NCBI RefSeq assembly: GCF_002551815.1
Contig: NZ_NVPR01000032.1
Coordinates: 316,675 to 364,803 of the forward strand
Origin: Bacillus sp. AFS098217
Lineage (GTDB): Bacteria > Bacillota > Bacilli > Bacillales > Bacillaceae_G
Length of the DNA: 48,129 nucleotides
Direction of reading: 5' to 3'
The notes under the pieces were generated by a model. That model was not told where the DNA came from and did no database searches. It saw only the letters and a list, made by a program, of their open reading frames with translations. The position numbers and the translations under genes were made by a program. Positions 9,539 to 19,897 of the stretch are shown in pieces (the first letter of the stretch is position 1; each line of letters starts with the position of its first letter).

Positions 9539-9951
9539 CAAAAAACTCCCGTCCCTATAAAAGGGACGAGAGTTAACTCGCGATACCACCCTAATTATGA
9601 AATAAAAAGCGGAAGCGTCTCGCTTAAAAGCGGAAGAAATTGGACCAGTCGAACCGAAAGACGCTTTTTGTCTTTCAGTGAGATTGGGAAATTTCGGAGC
9701 TTTTAGACGCTGAAGCTAGATTGCATACCGTAATATGCATTTATTCCATCACCTCATGGTGCCGTAACGTGGCAAGACGGCAGGGATTAACTGCTCTCAG
9801 GATTAGCGTTCTGTCACCCTTCATTTAAAGCTTCTTTCAGCCATTGGAAGCTTCTCTCTGAAAATGGACTGTAACATACTCATTCCGTCATCAATTTCAC
9901 AACATATATAATACATTTTATTATATAAACTTATATAAGTTTATGTTATAT
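9539..9951 (-). promoter_or_regulatory. T-box riboswitch leader of alaS (with inserted repeat)
   Basis: The T-box motif AGGGTGGTATCGCG is at 9579-9592 and is followed by a terminator (arms 9544-9556 and 9562-9574, T tract 9539-9545). The stem I region lies at about 9800-9895, and an AACGCTAATC segment offers GCU (9805-9807) as a candidate alanine specifier codon. Uncharged tRNA-Ala should pair with the specifier and the T-box bulge to favour antitermination. The leader is unusually long (about 410 bases) because a repeat-like hairpin element occupies about 9605-9720. Confidence 0.9.
9605..9720 (-). repeat. Inserted hairpin repeat inside the alaS T-box leader
   Basis: The segment begins on the plus strand with AAAAAGCGGAAGCG (9604-9617) then TCTCGCT, and ends with TTTTAGACGCTGAAGCT. 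Its two ends form a long imperfect inverted repeat, AGCGTCT and AAAAGC on one side matching AGACGCT and GCTTTT on the other. The same opening motif (AAAGCGGAAGCG, one variable base, CTCGCT) recurs at about 15238-15257 inside another repeat, so it is a dispersed element. I recall similar sequences being common in B. cereus group intergenic regions but cannot name the family. Confidence 0.6.
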
Positions 9952-9957
9952 GCCAAA

Positions 9958-9986
9958 ATTGTAGCGAATCCGTTTCCATTTGTCAA
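9958..9986 (-). promoter_or_regulatory. SigA-type promoter of alaS
   Basis: A consensus -35 TTGACA (9981-9986) and a -10 TACAAT (9958-9963) are separated by exactly 17 bases. Transcription would start near 9951, at the 5' end of the T-box leader. Confidence 0.85.
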
Positions 9987-11041
9987 TGTTTCCAGAGTGG
10001 CTTTATATGAACAACTACTGTTCGAATCACCGCTAAAATAGGAACTGATATTAAAAGACCTACAATTCCGCCAACTTCTCCTCCAACTAGTAGTGCAAGC
10101 ATAATAACAACCGGGTGCATACGTAGTGATTTCCCAACAATATACGGAGATAGAATGTTACTTTCAACAAATTGTAAAATAGCAAGAGCAATACTAGCTT
10201 TCACAAAAAGATTTGTGGACACTGTTGCTGCAATCATCAACGTCGGAATTGCTCCTAAAATTGGTCCAAAGTAAGGAATAATATCGGTAACTCCAACAAT
10301 AATGCCAAGTAGTAAAGGATATTTCATACCGATAAACCAAAAGGAAAGAGCGGACATTCCTCCTAAAACTAAACAAACAAATAATTGTCCTCGAATATAA
10401 CTTCCAAGTGATTTATCAATTTCTTTTGTCAACTCTTGTCCTGTACTACGCCATTTTTGCGGAATAATATTCCAAAAAGTACGATAAAATTCTCCATAAT
10501 CCTTTAATATGTAAAATACAATGAATGGAATTAAAAAGATGATGAGCAATGAATCCAATATACCACGCGCTGTACTCATCATTTTATTTAATAACGCTTG
10601 TATCTTCATTTCAATTCCAATAAAAACTTGCGTTACTTTCTCATGAATAAACGATGGAAAATTGTCTGTCTGCTCTGTCACACCATCCATCCACGAATCA
10701 TACATTTTCATAAACTGTGGGAATTGCTTATTGATTTCTTGCAGCTGTGCCATAACAATCGGTGTTCCTTTATAAATCCCATACCCAAGACCAGCAAAAA
10801 AGAGAATATAAATAAGCAAAATAGCAAGTGTACGTGGCATTCCTTCTTTATGTAATTTTTCAATTAAGGGATGCAGTAAATATGCAATGAAACAAGCAAT
10901 AAAAAACGGTGTAATCGCCACCTTAAACACAAATATAATCGGCGCCCATAACGGTTTAATTTTTAAGAAAACGAACAAACATAGAAACACCAATAACAGT
11001 AATCCTAATCGATAGATCCAAATGATTTTAAGATTCTTCAA
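9983..11041 (-). CDS. AI-2E transporter family membrane protein (YrrI)
   Basis: Polytopic inner-membrane protein of the PF01594 (AI-2E/PerM) family, 352 residues from the chosen start. About eight hydrophobic segments are visible, with the family-typical PFIVFYILKDYGEF and IPYFGPILGAIP motifs towards the C terminus. Members include autoinducer exporters and Na+/H+ antiporters, so the substrate is unknown. The frame opens at an ATG at 11059, but the strong AGGAGG site lies after that ATG, 9 bases before a TTG at 11041. The protein therefore most likely begins MKNLKIIWIYR. The 3' end is just upstream of the alaS promoter. Confidence 0.85.
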   Translation of the reverse strand: MKNLKIIWIYRLGLLLLVFLCLFVFLKIKPLWAPIIFVFKVAITPFFIACFIAYLLHPLIEKLHKEGMPRTLAILLIYILFFAGLGYGIYKGTPIVMAQLQEINKQFPQFMKMYDSWMDGVTEQTDNFPSFIHEKVTQVFIGIEMKIQALLNKMMSTARGILDSLLIIFLIPFIVFYILKDYGEFYRTFWNIIPQKWRSTGQELTKEIDKSLGSYIRGQLFVCLVLGGMSALSFWFIGMKYPLLLGIIVGVTDIIPYFGPILGAIPTLMIAATVSTNLFVKASIALAILQFVESNILSPYIVGKSLRMHPVVIMLALLVGGEVGGIVGLLISVPILAVIRTVVVHIKPLWKH

Positions 11042-11233
11042 ACGAAAAACCTCCTCCATCCTTATTTTGAAAAGAAATAGAGAAGGTTATGTGTAAAACT
11101 TTTAAAAAAATAAGCGTACTAAAATATTTTCATACAGCCCATACTGTTTTTAAAAGACTTGCATATATTTAACACAATAAGGACAACCACTCTGAGACTA
11201 CAGCAAATCACAAATATGGTCAGGAGGAACACA

Positions 11234-11446
11234 ATGGTTTGGCTTATGCTAACTTTATCGGCACTTTGCATGGTTCTTGAATGGGTCTGTATTGGCTTTG
11301 GTATTTGGAAGGGGCTCTTCACGCGTTCGCCGCGAAAGGAGCGAGCAAAACAACTGTGGTATTACGGAGTTCTCGGGATTGGATGCTACGGACTTTCTTA
11401 CCTTTTTTCGGAAATTGGACTTTTTTATTTATATACGAGCGCATGA
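11234..11446 (+). CDS. Small two-helix membrane protein, unknown function
   Basis: A 70-residue ORF preceded by a perfect AGGAGG, 7 bases from the ATG. It has an N-terminal hydrophobic helix (about 2-26, LMLTLSALCMVLEWVCIGFG), a short basic loop (RSPRKERAK) and a second hydrophobic segment (about 42-66). It is followed immediately by an intrinsic terminator. The strong ribosome site, terminator and sensible two-helix topology with a positive loop indicate a real gene. I do not recognise the family. A minus-strand ORF over the same bases has no such support. Confidence 0.75.
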   Translation: MVWLMLTLSALCMVLEWVCIGFGIWKGLFTRSPRKERAKQLWYYGVLGIGCYGLSYLFSEIGLFYLYTSA

Positions 11447-11473
11447 AAAAAACTCCCTGTTAGGGAGTTTTTC
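11446..11473. terminator. Bidirectional intrinsic terminator
   Basis: AAAAACTCCCTG and TAGGGAGTTTTT form a symmetric stem with T tracts on both strands. It ends the small plus-strand membrane gene and the minus-strand 42-residue gene. Confidence 0.85.
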
Positions 11474-11487
11474 ATTTATAAAAATGA

Positions 11488-11616
11488 TTATAGATAAGAC
11501 TTAATCATTTTACGTGCTCTTCTCATATTGCGTTTGGAAAACATATCTTGTTTACGTGCATATTGATATGCCGCAGCCCCAATACCTAATGCGATTAATG
11601 AATTGCGTAGATTCAA
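11488..11616 (-). CDS. DUF3918-type small protein
   Basis: A 42-residue ORF beginning with TTG at 11616 (MNLRNSLIALGIGAAAYQYA...), preceded by AAGGGGGA at normal spacing. The N terminus is a short hydrophobic stretch (IALGIGAAAYQYA), followed by a strongly basic tail rich in Arg and Lys. The pattern fits the DUF3918 family of tiny Bacillus proteins, probably membrane-associated and of unknown function. A zinc-ribbon gene lies 18 bases upstream on the same strand and a terminator lies 15 bases downstream, so the two probably form a transcription unit. Confidence 0.75.
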   Translation of the reverse strand: MNLRNSLIALGIGAAAYQYARKQDMFSKRNMRRARKMIKSYL

Positions 11617-11634
11617 AGTAAATCCCCCTTTTGA

Positions 11635-11823
11635 TTATCCAATCGTTCGTTCATTCTCATCAAATAAATCATCAAGAGAACTAAGCGAACCATCTTCTTC
11701 TACTTGATGCGTATGGATTTTCCCCTTTGAAACCGATAATTCAATATAACAATTCCAGCAATAAAATTGGTTGACACCTATTTTTCCAATGTCCTTCCCT
11801 TTGCAATTTGGACAACTGAACAT
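11635..11823 (-). CDS. Small zinc-ribbon protein, unknown function
   Basis: A 62-residue protein with two CxxC knuckles, CPNC at 4-7 and CWNC at 22-25, which form a likely zinc ribbon. A polar, acidic C-terminal tail (SSLDDLFDENER) follows. An AAGGAGAT site lies upstream of the ATG. The gene sits between recD2 and the 42-residue DUF3918-type gene. Zinc ribbons of this size often act in protein-protein or nucleic-acid contacts, but nothing in the sequence identifies the partner. Confidence 0.8.
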   Translation of the reverse strand: MFSCPNCKGKDIGKIGVNQFYCWNCYIELSVSKGKIHTHQVEEDGSLSSLDDLFDENERTIG

Positions 11824-11965
11824 ACGGCTTTCATCTCCTTAAAAACTCCCAGTTTCTATTCGCCATTATGTCCAAACTGCATTCATTTATACATGCTAGA
11901 ACTGCTCTTACACTTTCAAAATAACGTTATACGCATCGAAAGATTCACTATATAATTTCACCTTA

Positions 11966-14302
11966 CTACATAAAATCATACGGGGAAATGTTTTCCACAT
12001 CCATCTCTTGACCATCAATCGTAACCATTTGCACTTCTCCTTGTGACTCCTGCAGGCGACCAGCTAGCGTCGTTTGACGCATTGCATCATCGAGACGATT
12101 CACACCGGATTGAAAGGCTGATTCTTCACCGCAAATAATTAAAAACTTTTTACTTCTCGTAATCCCTGTATAGATTAAATTCCGGCGCAGCATACGATAA
12201 TAGCTCTTTACAATCGGCATAATTACAATTGGAAATTCACTACCTTGTGATTTATGAATCGAGCAACAATATGCATGCGTAATTTGATTTAAATCTGGCT
12301 TTATATACGTTACTTCAATCCCATCAAATGAAACGACGATCATGTCTTGTTGCTCGACATTCTCTTTCGCATAAAATACCGAGACAATTTCTCCAATATC
12401 ACCATTAAACACTTGGCTTTCTGGTTGGTTGACTAATTGAAGTACTTTATCGCCCCTTCGGTATACAACGTCACCGTAGGCAATTTCTTTACTCTTTTCT
12501 TTTTTCGGATTAAATACTTCTTGAAGCGCCTCATTTAGCACATTAATCCCTGCTGGTCCGCGGTACATAGGCGCTAACACTTGCACATCTCTTGCGCTAA
12601 ACCCTTTTGTCTTCGCGTTTTCACATACTTGTTTTACAACCTCAACAATTTGATTTCCTGTACATCCAATAAACGAGCGATCTTTTTTATTTTGCGCTAA
12701 ATCTGGCGGCAATGTACCATTCTTTATTGCATGGGCAAGCTGAATTACGGATGATCCTTCTGCTTGACGATAGATTTCCGTTAATTTTACTGTTGGAATG
12801 GCACGTGCCTCTAATAAATCCTTTAATACTTGTCCAGGTCCTACAGATGGTAATTGATCTTCATCACCTACAACAATGACTTGCATATTTGTTGGTAATG
12901 ATTTAAACAATTGATTTGCGAGCCAAATATCCACCATTGAAAACTCATCAATAATAAGCAACTTTCCTTGTACGGGGTCCGTTTCGTTACGCTGGAAAGA
13001 TCCTTCTGGCGTCCAGCCAAGTAAACGATGAATTGTGCAAGCCGGGAGCCCCGTTGACTCACTCATTCGCTTTGCTGCTCTTCCTGTCGGAGCTGTTAAA
13101 AGAATCGGAAACGGATTATCATCACTATAATCTTTTGGGTTTAACGATAGCCCATGTAGTGACGCATACATTTCAACAATCCCTTTAATAACCGTTGTTT
13201 TCCCTGTTCCTGGTCCACCAGTTAATAGCATCATCGGCTTATGAAGCGCAGTTTGAATTGCTTCTTGCTGAAGCGGCGCATACTGTACTTTTAGCTGTTC
13301 TTCAATTTTCCCTAATGTCAATAACACTTCTGCTTCAGGAAATGACGGTGTCTCTTCTTGATTCATAAGACGACGGATTGACTTTACAACGCCTTTTTCA
13401 GAATAGAATAAAGAGGCTAAGTAAATGCGGGCTTCTTCTATAATGACTTTTCCTTCACCTTGCATCATTTCCACGCACTCTACAATATCTTCCTCTGTTA
13501 CGGCACCTTCTTGCTTATTTAAAAGTGAAATGGTTTCCCGCACAAGTTGTCCCTTTTCCATATAAACATGACCATCTTGTAGCGAAACATTTTCTAGTGT
13601 ATAAAAGCATCCCGCTCGTACGCGGTCATTATGATTCCCTGATATACCAAGCGCTCGTCCTATATCATCCGCTCTTCCAAAGCCTATTCCATCTACTTCC
13701 TCAATAAGCTGATACGGATTATTTCGAATTACTTCAAGTGTCATTTCTTTATACTGCTGATAAATCTTAATTGAGAGCTTCGTTCCAAAACCATAACCAT
13801 TTAAAAAGCTCATGACCTTTTCAAGCCCTTGATGTTCGATAATCGTGTCGTATATTTCTTGTGCTTTTTGTTTGTTTACAACACCTTCTAGCGCAGCTGG
13901 GTCATCCATAATTTTAGAAATCGCATGTTCTCCAAGATGGTCAACAATCTTTTCTGCTGTTCGCTTCCCGATTCCTTTAAATAAATCACTTGCTAAGTAT
14001 TGCACCATACCTGTTTTCGTTTGGGGCAGTTCCTTTTTAAACGTTTCAACTTGATATTGCTTTCCATACTTTGGATGGTCTTTAAAGTGACCTGTCAATG
14101 TAAACACTTCATCTTCATGCATACGGGGAAAGTGACCATTGATCATCACTTTTTTTTCGTCGTATGTTTCATTTGTTTCAATGATTTTCATACTGACAAC
14201 GGAATAGAGGTTTTCTTCGTTGTGGAAAATGGTATGAAGAACTTGTGCTTTTATAAATTTTTGCTCTTCCTCAAACAAATCCATTGCATGTTGATTTTCC
14301 AT
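11966..14302 (-). CDS. recD2: ATP-dependent DNA helicase RecD2 (YrrC)
   Basis: Superfamily 1B 5'-3' helicase of the RecD2 type, which works without RecBC; B. subtilis RecD2 affects replication-fork progression and mismatch repair. The 778-residue protein has the long RecD2-specific N-terminal region with helix-hairpin-helix elements (FKGIGKRTAEKIV at 108-120 and VDGIGFGRADDIG at 203-215). Helicase motifs follow: Walker A GGPGTGKT (362-369), DEFSMVD, GDEDQLPSVGPGQ, and C-terminal HKSQGSEFP and YTGITRSK. A GGAAAGGAG site precedes the ATG. It lies downstream of the TPR gene on the same strand. Confidence 0.95.
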   Translation of the reverse strand: MENQHAMDLFEEEQKFIKAQVLHTIFHNEENLYSVVSMKIIETNETYDEKKVMINGHFPRMHEDEVFTLTGHFKDHPKYGKQYQVETFKKELPQTKTGMVQYLASDLFKGIGKRTAEKIVDHLGEHAISKIMDDPAALEGVVNKQKAQEIYDTIIEHQGLEKVMSFLNGYGFGTKLSIKIYQQYKEMTLEVIRNNPYQLIEEVDGIGFGRADDIGRALGISGNHNDRVRAGCFYTLENVSLQDGHVYMEKGQLVRETISLLNKQEGAVTEEDIVECVEMMQGEGKVIIEEARIYLASLFYSEKGVVKSIRRLMNQEETPSFPEAEVLLTLGKIEEQLKVQYAPLQQEAIQTALHKPMMLLTGGPGTGKTTVIKGIVEMYASLHGLSLNPKDYSDDNPFPILLTAPTGRAAKRMSESTGLPACTIHRLLGWTPEGSFQRNETDPVQGKLLIIDEFSMVDIWLANQLFKSLPTNMQVIVVGDEDQLPSVGPGQVLKDLLEARAIPTVKLTEIYRQAEGSSVIQLAHAIKNGTLPPDLAQNKKDRSFIGCTGNQIVEVVKQVCENAKTKGFSARDVQVLAPMYRGPAGINVLNEALQEVFNPKKEKSKEIAYGDVVYRRGDKVLQLVNQPESQVFNGDIGEIVSVFYAKENVEQQDMIVVSFDGIEVTYIKPDLNQITHAYCCSIHKSQGSEFPIVIMPIVKSYYRMLRRNLIYTGITRSKKFLIICGEESAFQSGVNRLDDAMRQTTLAGRLQESQGEVQMVTIDGQEMDVENISPYDFM

Positions 14303-14339
14303 TTGTCCTCTCCTTTCCGGTTTCTCTCACTCTAACAAG

Positions 14340-14395
14340 CAGTACAGCCCCCACCTCTTGGCCTACCCATTAGATGAGGGGTAACTGCACGTTAA
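14340..14395 (-). repeat. Short hairpin related to the bcr1 inner stem
   Basis: The plus strand reads GCAGTACAGCCCCCACCTC, a spacer, then GATGAGGGGTAACTGC, giving interrupted complementarity between its ends. The layout (GCAGT, CCCACCT, ..., GGGG, ACTGC) resembles the inner stem of the repeats at 15132 and 18269 but lacks their outer parts. It may be a truncated relative or an independent structure between the TPR gene and recD2. Confidence 0.4.
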
Positions 14396-14405
14396 AGTAT
14401 CATTT

Positions 14406-15065
14406 TCATTCGCCTTCTTGCTCCAATAAACGAATGCCATTCCCTGCCAAAAAGTGATCTGGTTGAATGGCAGTCGCCTTCTTAAATAAAGCAAGTGCTT
14501 TCTCATTATTTTCTTCGAACACGTAAGCAACACCTAAATTATAATACGCATCCGCATGCTCTTCGTCCATTTGTAATACCTTTTCAAAATAAGGTTTTGC
14601 CTCTTGAATATGCTCTAGTCGTGCAAAGCATAATCCGCACTGAAATACCGCTTCTACATCCATCTCATCTAATTCAGTCGCCCTTTGTAAAAACGGTAAC
14701 GCAAGACGATCATTTCCAAGCTGTACATGTGTAATACCAAGCATAAATGTCACATCAGCTGATTGCAATCCAGCTTGCATTGCTTGCTCAAACGCAAATT
14801 TTGCTTCTGCAAATTGTTCTTGTCCATAATATATGTTTCCTAGCCCATAATAGGCAGTAGCTGATTTTTCATCTAGTTCTAATGCACGTTTATAAAATAA
14901 AATTGCACGCTCGCTATCACCTAACACATCTAATAAATTTGCAAAGTTAATGTATCCAAGCGCATCTTTCGGATTTTCTTCAATTGCCTCTGTAAAATTT
15001 TTAGCTGCTTCTTCCCAGTTTCCTTCTTGCATATATTGAATGCCTGCTTCAAGTTTATTTGACAT
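14406..15065 (-). CDS. Tetratricopeptide repeat protein (YrrB)
   Basis: A 219-residue protein built almost entirely of TPR units, about six successive 34-residue repeats recognisable from patterns such as AYYGLGNIYY, ADAYYNLGVAY and ALGYINFANLL. Such helical arrays are protein-binding scaffolds. B. subtilis YrrB occupies the same position and has been proposed to bridge neighbouring tRNA-modification or sulfur enzymes, which I cannot confirm from sequence. The frame extends to a GTG at 15074 that is part of the GAGGTG ribosome site, so ATG at 15065 is the start. Confidence 0.88.
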   Translation of the reverse strand: MSNKLEAGIQYMQEGNWEEAAKNFTEAIEENPKDALGYINFANLLDVLGDSERAILFYKRALELDEKSATAYYGLGNIYYGQEQFAEAKFAFEQAMQAGLQSADVTFMLGITHVQLGNDRLALPFLQRATELDEMDVEAVFQCGLCFARLEHIQEAKPYFEKVLQMDEEHADAYYNLGVAYVFEENNEKALALFKKATAIQPDHFLAGNGIRLLEQEGE

Positions 15066-15131
15066 GATCTTCACCTCTACAACAAATTATAACAAAGAAT
15101 CTATTTTCCGAGCGAACAAAAATTCGCGTTT

Positions 15132-15350
15132 ATAAAGTGAAACTTTAATCAGTGGGGGGTCTTCGTCCCTCACTGATTATTAGCCCTCACCAATCGGGCT
15201 TTTACGTGCAGCTTATCTCACACCTCACTTCTTTAAAAAAGCGGAAGCGACTCGCTCAGAAACGGCCGGAGATTCTAGCCACTAGAGTTGGACAATGCTT
15301 TCACTAAATTTTAAAGTGGAAGTATTACTGCCCGCAAATAGCGGGATAAA
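15132..15350 (+). repeat. bcr1-type repeat with an internal insertion
   Basis: The element starts with ATAAAGTGAAACTTTAATCA and ends GCCCGCAAATAGCGGGATAAA. The flanking ATAAA copies (15132-15136 and 15346-15350) match the TTTAT target duplication known for bcr1 in the B. cereus group. It contains the stems CAGTGGGG/CCCTCACTG and GCCC..GGGC. Compared with the copy at 18269-18424 it has about 65-75 extra bases in the middle (about 15235-15310), beginning AAAGCGGAAGCG. The right end abuts the mnmA terminator. The interval 15066-15391 contains nothing else. Confidence 0.75.
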
Positions 15351-15385
15351 AAAGAAACCTCTAACCGCTAATCGGCAGAGGCTTC
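15348..15385 (-). terminator. Intrinsic terminator of the cymR-iscS-mnmA operon
   Basis: On the minus strand GAAGCCTCT (15377-15385) pairs with AGAGGTTTC (15354-15362), with extra GC pairs in the loop, and six T residues follow (15348-15353). The stem begins 7 bases after the mnmA stop codon. The T tract overlaps the end of the bcr1-type repeat. Confidence 0.85.
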
Positions 15386-15391
15386 TCATTT

Positions 15392-17669
<2,278 letters not shown>

Positions 17670-17704
17670 CAGATCTCCTTCTTTCCAAATCGTTTCACAA
17701 GGAA

Positions 17705-18121
17705 TTAAATGTAAAACATGTAACCCCCATGATTTTCTTCCTCGTAACGTACTAAATCTTCTAAAGTTGTACTATCTAATACTTCTTGCACTGCGTCACG
17801 AACACGCATCCATAATTGGCGTTGTGCTGGTTCTTCCTCTTCTAGCATTTCCACAACGCTAATCGGGCCTTCTAATACACGAATTACGTCACCAGCCGTA
17901 ATATTAGCTGGTTGGTCAGATAATACATAACCACCATATGCACCGCGCGTACTTTTTACAAGACGAGCGTTACGAAGTGGAGAAATTAATTGTTCTAAAT
18001 AATGCTCAGATAAGTCGTGCGCCTGTGCAATTGATTTTAATGAAATTGGGCCTTCGCCAAACTTTTTTGCAAGATCAATCATAATTGTTAAACCGTAGCG
18101 GCCCTTCGTTGAAATTTTCAT
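17705..18121 (-). CDS. cymR: Rrf2 family cysteine metabolism repressor CymR
   Basis: Winged-helix regulator that in B. subtilis represses sulfur-amino-acid uptake and cysteine synthesis genes, in complex with the O-acetylserine thiol-lyase CysK. The 138-residue protein begins MKISTKGRYGLTIMIDLA, the Rrf2 signature, followed by the recognition helix SEHYLEQLISPLRNARLVKS and the wing RGAYGGYVL. It contains no cysteine at all, so unlike IscR it cannot carry an Fe-S cluster, in keeping with CymR. It heads the cymR-iscS-mnmA cluster. The start has an AGAGGTG site, and a SigA-like promoter lies upstream. Confidence 0.93.
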   Translation of the reverse strand: MKISTKGRYGLTIMIDLAKKFGEGPISLKSIAQAHDLSEHYLEQLISPLRNARLVKSTRGAYGGYVLSDQPANITAGDVIRVLEGPISVVEMLEEEEPAQRQLWMRVRDAVQEVLDSTTLEDLVRYEEENHGGYMFYI

Positions 18122-18210
18122 CTATTTCGCACCTCTTTTCAGAATTTCACTTCTATTGGTTTCATCTTTATTCGTAAGAAAACATAATTTAAAAATCAAA
18201 ATCCTATGAA

Positions 18211-18258
18211 ATTATAGCATAATATAGTATTATAAGAAATTTCAACTTATGTATTCAA
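18211..18258 (-). promoter_or_regulatory. Probable cymR promoter region
   Basis: TTGAAT (18253-18258) and TATAAT (18229-18234) are separated by 18 bases. A second TATAAT (18211-18216) lies just downstream in an AT-rich, partly palindromic stretch that could be an operator. A specific CymR site is not recognisable. Confidence 0.5.
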
Positions 18259-18268
18259 AATGATAACA

Positions 18269-18424
18269 TAAAGTGAAACTTTAATCAGCGGGGAGCTTTA
18301 TCCCCCGCTGATTATTAGCCCTTACCAATCGGGCTTTTACGGGCAGTTTATCTCCCACCTAACTTCTTAGCTTTCCCTGAGGTTTAAGGTGGGAATATTA
18401 CTGCCCGCGAATAGCGGGGTAAAA
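18269..18424 (+). repeat. bcr1-type repeat, full-length copy
   Basis: A 156-base element, TAAAGTGAAACTTTAATCAG ... CTGCCCGCGAATAGCGGGGT. It has successive stems: CAGCGGGG with CCCCGCTG, AGCCC with GGGCT, and a long inner stem GGGCAGT/ACTGCCC around CTCCCACCT/AGGTGGGA. Length, AAAGTGAAACT opening and ATAAA-like flanks agree with the B. cereus group bcr1 element. It lies in the 452-base cymR-rarA divergent interval. That interval also holds the cymR promoter and a separate 13-base inverted repeat (about 18457-18490) without a T tract. Confidence 0.75.
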
Positions 18425-18573
18425 TCACATTGAAACACTCGGGAATTATTACAATTAAGGAAAGAATGAAAATCTTCATTTTCATTCCTTACATAAAACA
18501 GCATCATATTTCAATTTTTTATGAAAAAGATGATACGATAGACTGAGATTATATACTAAGGGAGACGGTCAAA

Positions 18574-19860
18574 ATGAAACAACCACTCGCACATCGAATG
18601 CGTCCAACAACTATTCAAGACATCATTGGACAACAGCATTTAGTTGGTGAAGGGAAAATTTTATGGCGAATGGTCCAAGCAAACCATTTCCAATCGATGA
18701 TTTTATACGGTCCCCCAGGTACAGGAAAAACATCGATTGCTAGTGCAATTGCTGGCAGTACAGGAACGCCATTTCGTCTATTAAATGCTGTTACGCATAA
18801 TAAAAAAGATATGGAAGTGGTCGTACAAGAAGCCAAGATGCACCGCCACCTTGTTTTAATTTTAGATGAGGTCCATCGCTTAGATAAAGCTAAGCAAGAC
18901 TTCCTCTTACCACATTTAGAAAGCGGTCTTCTTACCTTAATTGGCGCAACAACGAGCAATCCATTCCATGCGATCAACTCTGCCATCCGTAGTCGATGCC
19001 AAATCTTTGAACTACATACACTAACAGAAGATGAAATTTTAATTGGCTTAAAACGAGCCCTTGTAGATAAAGAAAAAGGTCTTGGAGAATATCATGTAAC
19101 TGTTACAGATGAAGCACTACGCCACTTTGCAAATGCCTCTGGTGGAGATATGCGTTCTGCTTATAATGCACTTGAACTTGCTGTTTTATCTAGCTTTACA
19201 ACAGACGATCAGGAAGCAGAAATCACATTAGACATTGCAGAAGAATGTTTGCAGAAAAAAAGCTTTGTTCACGATAAAGGCGGTGATGCGCATTATGACG
19301 TACTATCTGCCTTTCAAAAATCAGTGCGCGGAAGCGATGTAAACGCTGCACTTCATTATTTAGCCCGCCTTATTGAAGCTGGTGACTTACAAAGTATTGG
19401 GAGACGTCTTCTTATTATGGCGTATGAAGATATCGGGCTTGCTAGTCCGCAAGCCGGACCACGTACACTTGCTGCGATTGAATCGGCGGAACGCGTCGGA
19501 TTCCCAGAAGCTCGCATTCCGCTTGCCAATGCAGTTATCGAACTTTGTCTCTCTCCAAAATCAAATTCAGCGTACAAGGCGCTTGATGCAGCACTTCACG
19601 ACTTACGGAACGGACAAACAGGCGATGTCCCAAATCACTTGAAAGATAGTCACTATAAAGGGGCTGAATCATTAGGTAGAGGCACTGAATACTTATATCC
19701 ACACGATTATCCAAACGGCTGGGTACAGCAACAATACTTACCAGATAAAATAAAAAACAAACAATATTATAAACCGAAAACGACCGGAAAATTCGAGCAG
19801 GCACTCTCAACTGTATATGAAAGATTGCAAAGTTCGCATAAAAGCAAACCAAAAGGGTAA
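18574..19860 (+). CDS. rarA: Replication-associated recombination protein A (RarA/MgsA, YrvN)
   Basis: AAA+ clamp-loader-like ATPase that acts at stalled replication forks. The 428-residue protein has Walker [10 protein letters not shown] (46-54), Walker [12 protein letters not shown], sensor 1 [11 protein letters not shown], the arginine-finger region SAIRSRC, and the C-terminal MgsA tetramerisation domain ([20 protein letters not shown] and [13 protein letters not shown]). An AAGGGAGACGG site precedes the ATG. It is transcribed away from cymR, and the next gene (RsfA family) starts 37 bases later. Confidence 0.95.
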   Translation: MKQPLAHRMRPTTIQDIIGQQHLVGEGKILWRMVQANHFQSMILYGPPGTGKTSIASAIAGSTGTPFRLLNAVTHNKKDMEVVVQEAKMHRHLVLILDEVHRLDKAKQDFLLPHLESGLLTLIGATTSNPFHAINSAIRSRCQIFELHTLTEDEILIGLKRALVDKEKGLGEYHVTVTDEALRHFANASGGDMRSAYNALELAVLSSFTTDDQEAEITLDIAEECLQKKSFVHDKGGDAHYDVLSAFQKSVRGSDVNAALHYLARLIEAGDLQSIGRRLLIMAYEDIGLASPQAGPRTLAAIESAERVGFPEARIPLANAVIELCLSPKSNSAYKALDAALHDLRNGQTGDVPNHLKDSHYKGAESLGRGTEYLYPHDYPNGWVQQQYLPDKIKNKQYYKPKTTGKFEQALSTVYERLQSSHKSKPKG

Positions 19861-19897
19861 TCTAAGCGAAAACGACATGATAATGGAGGTTTCGCTT

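Noticed and set aside
11119-11322. Minus-strand ORF of 67 codons
   Set aside because: It overlaps the better-supported plus-strand membrane protein gene with a perfect AGGAGG site, and has no ribosome site itself.
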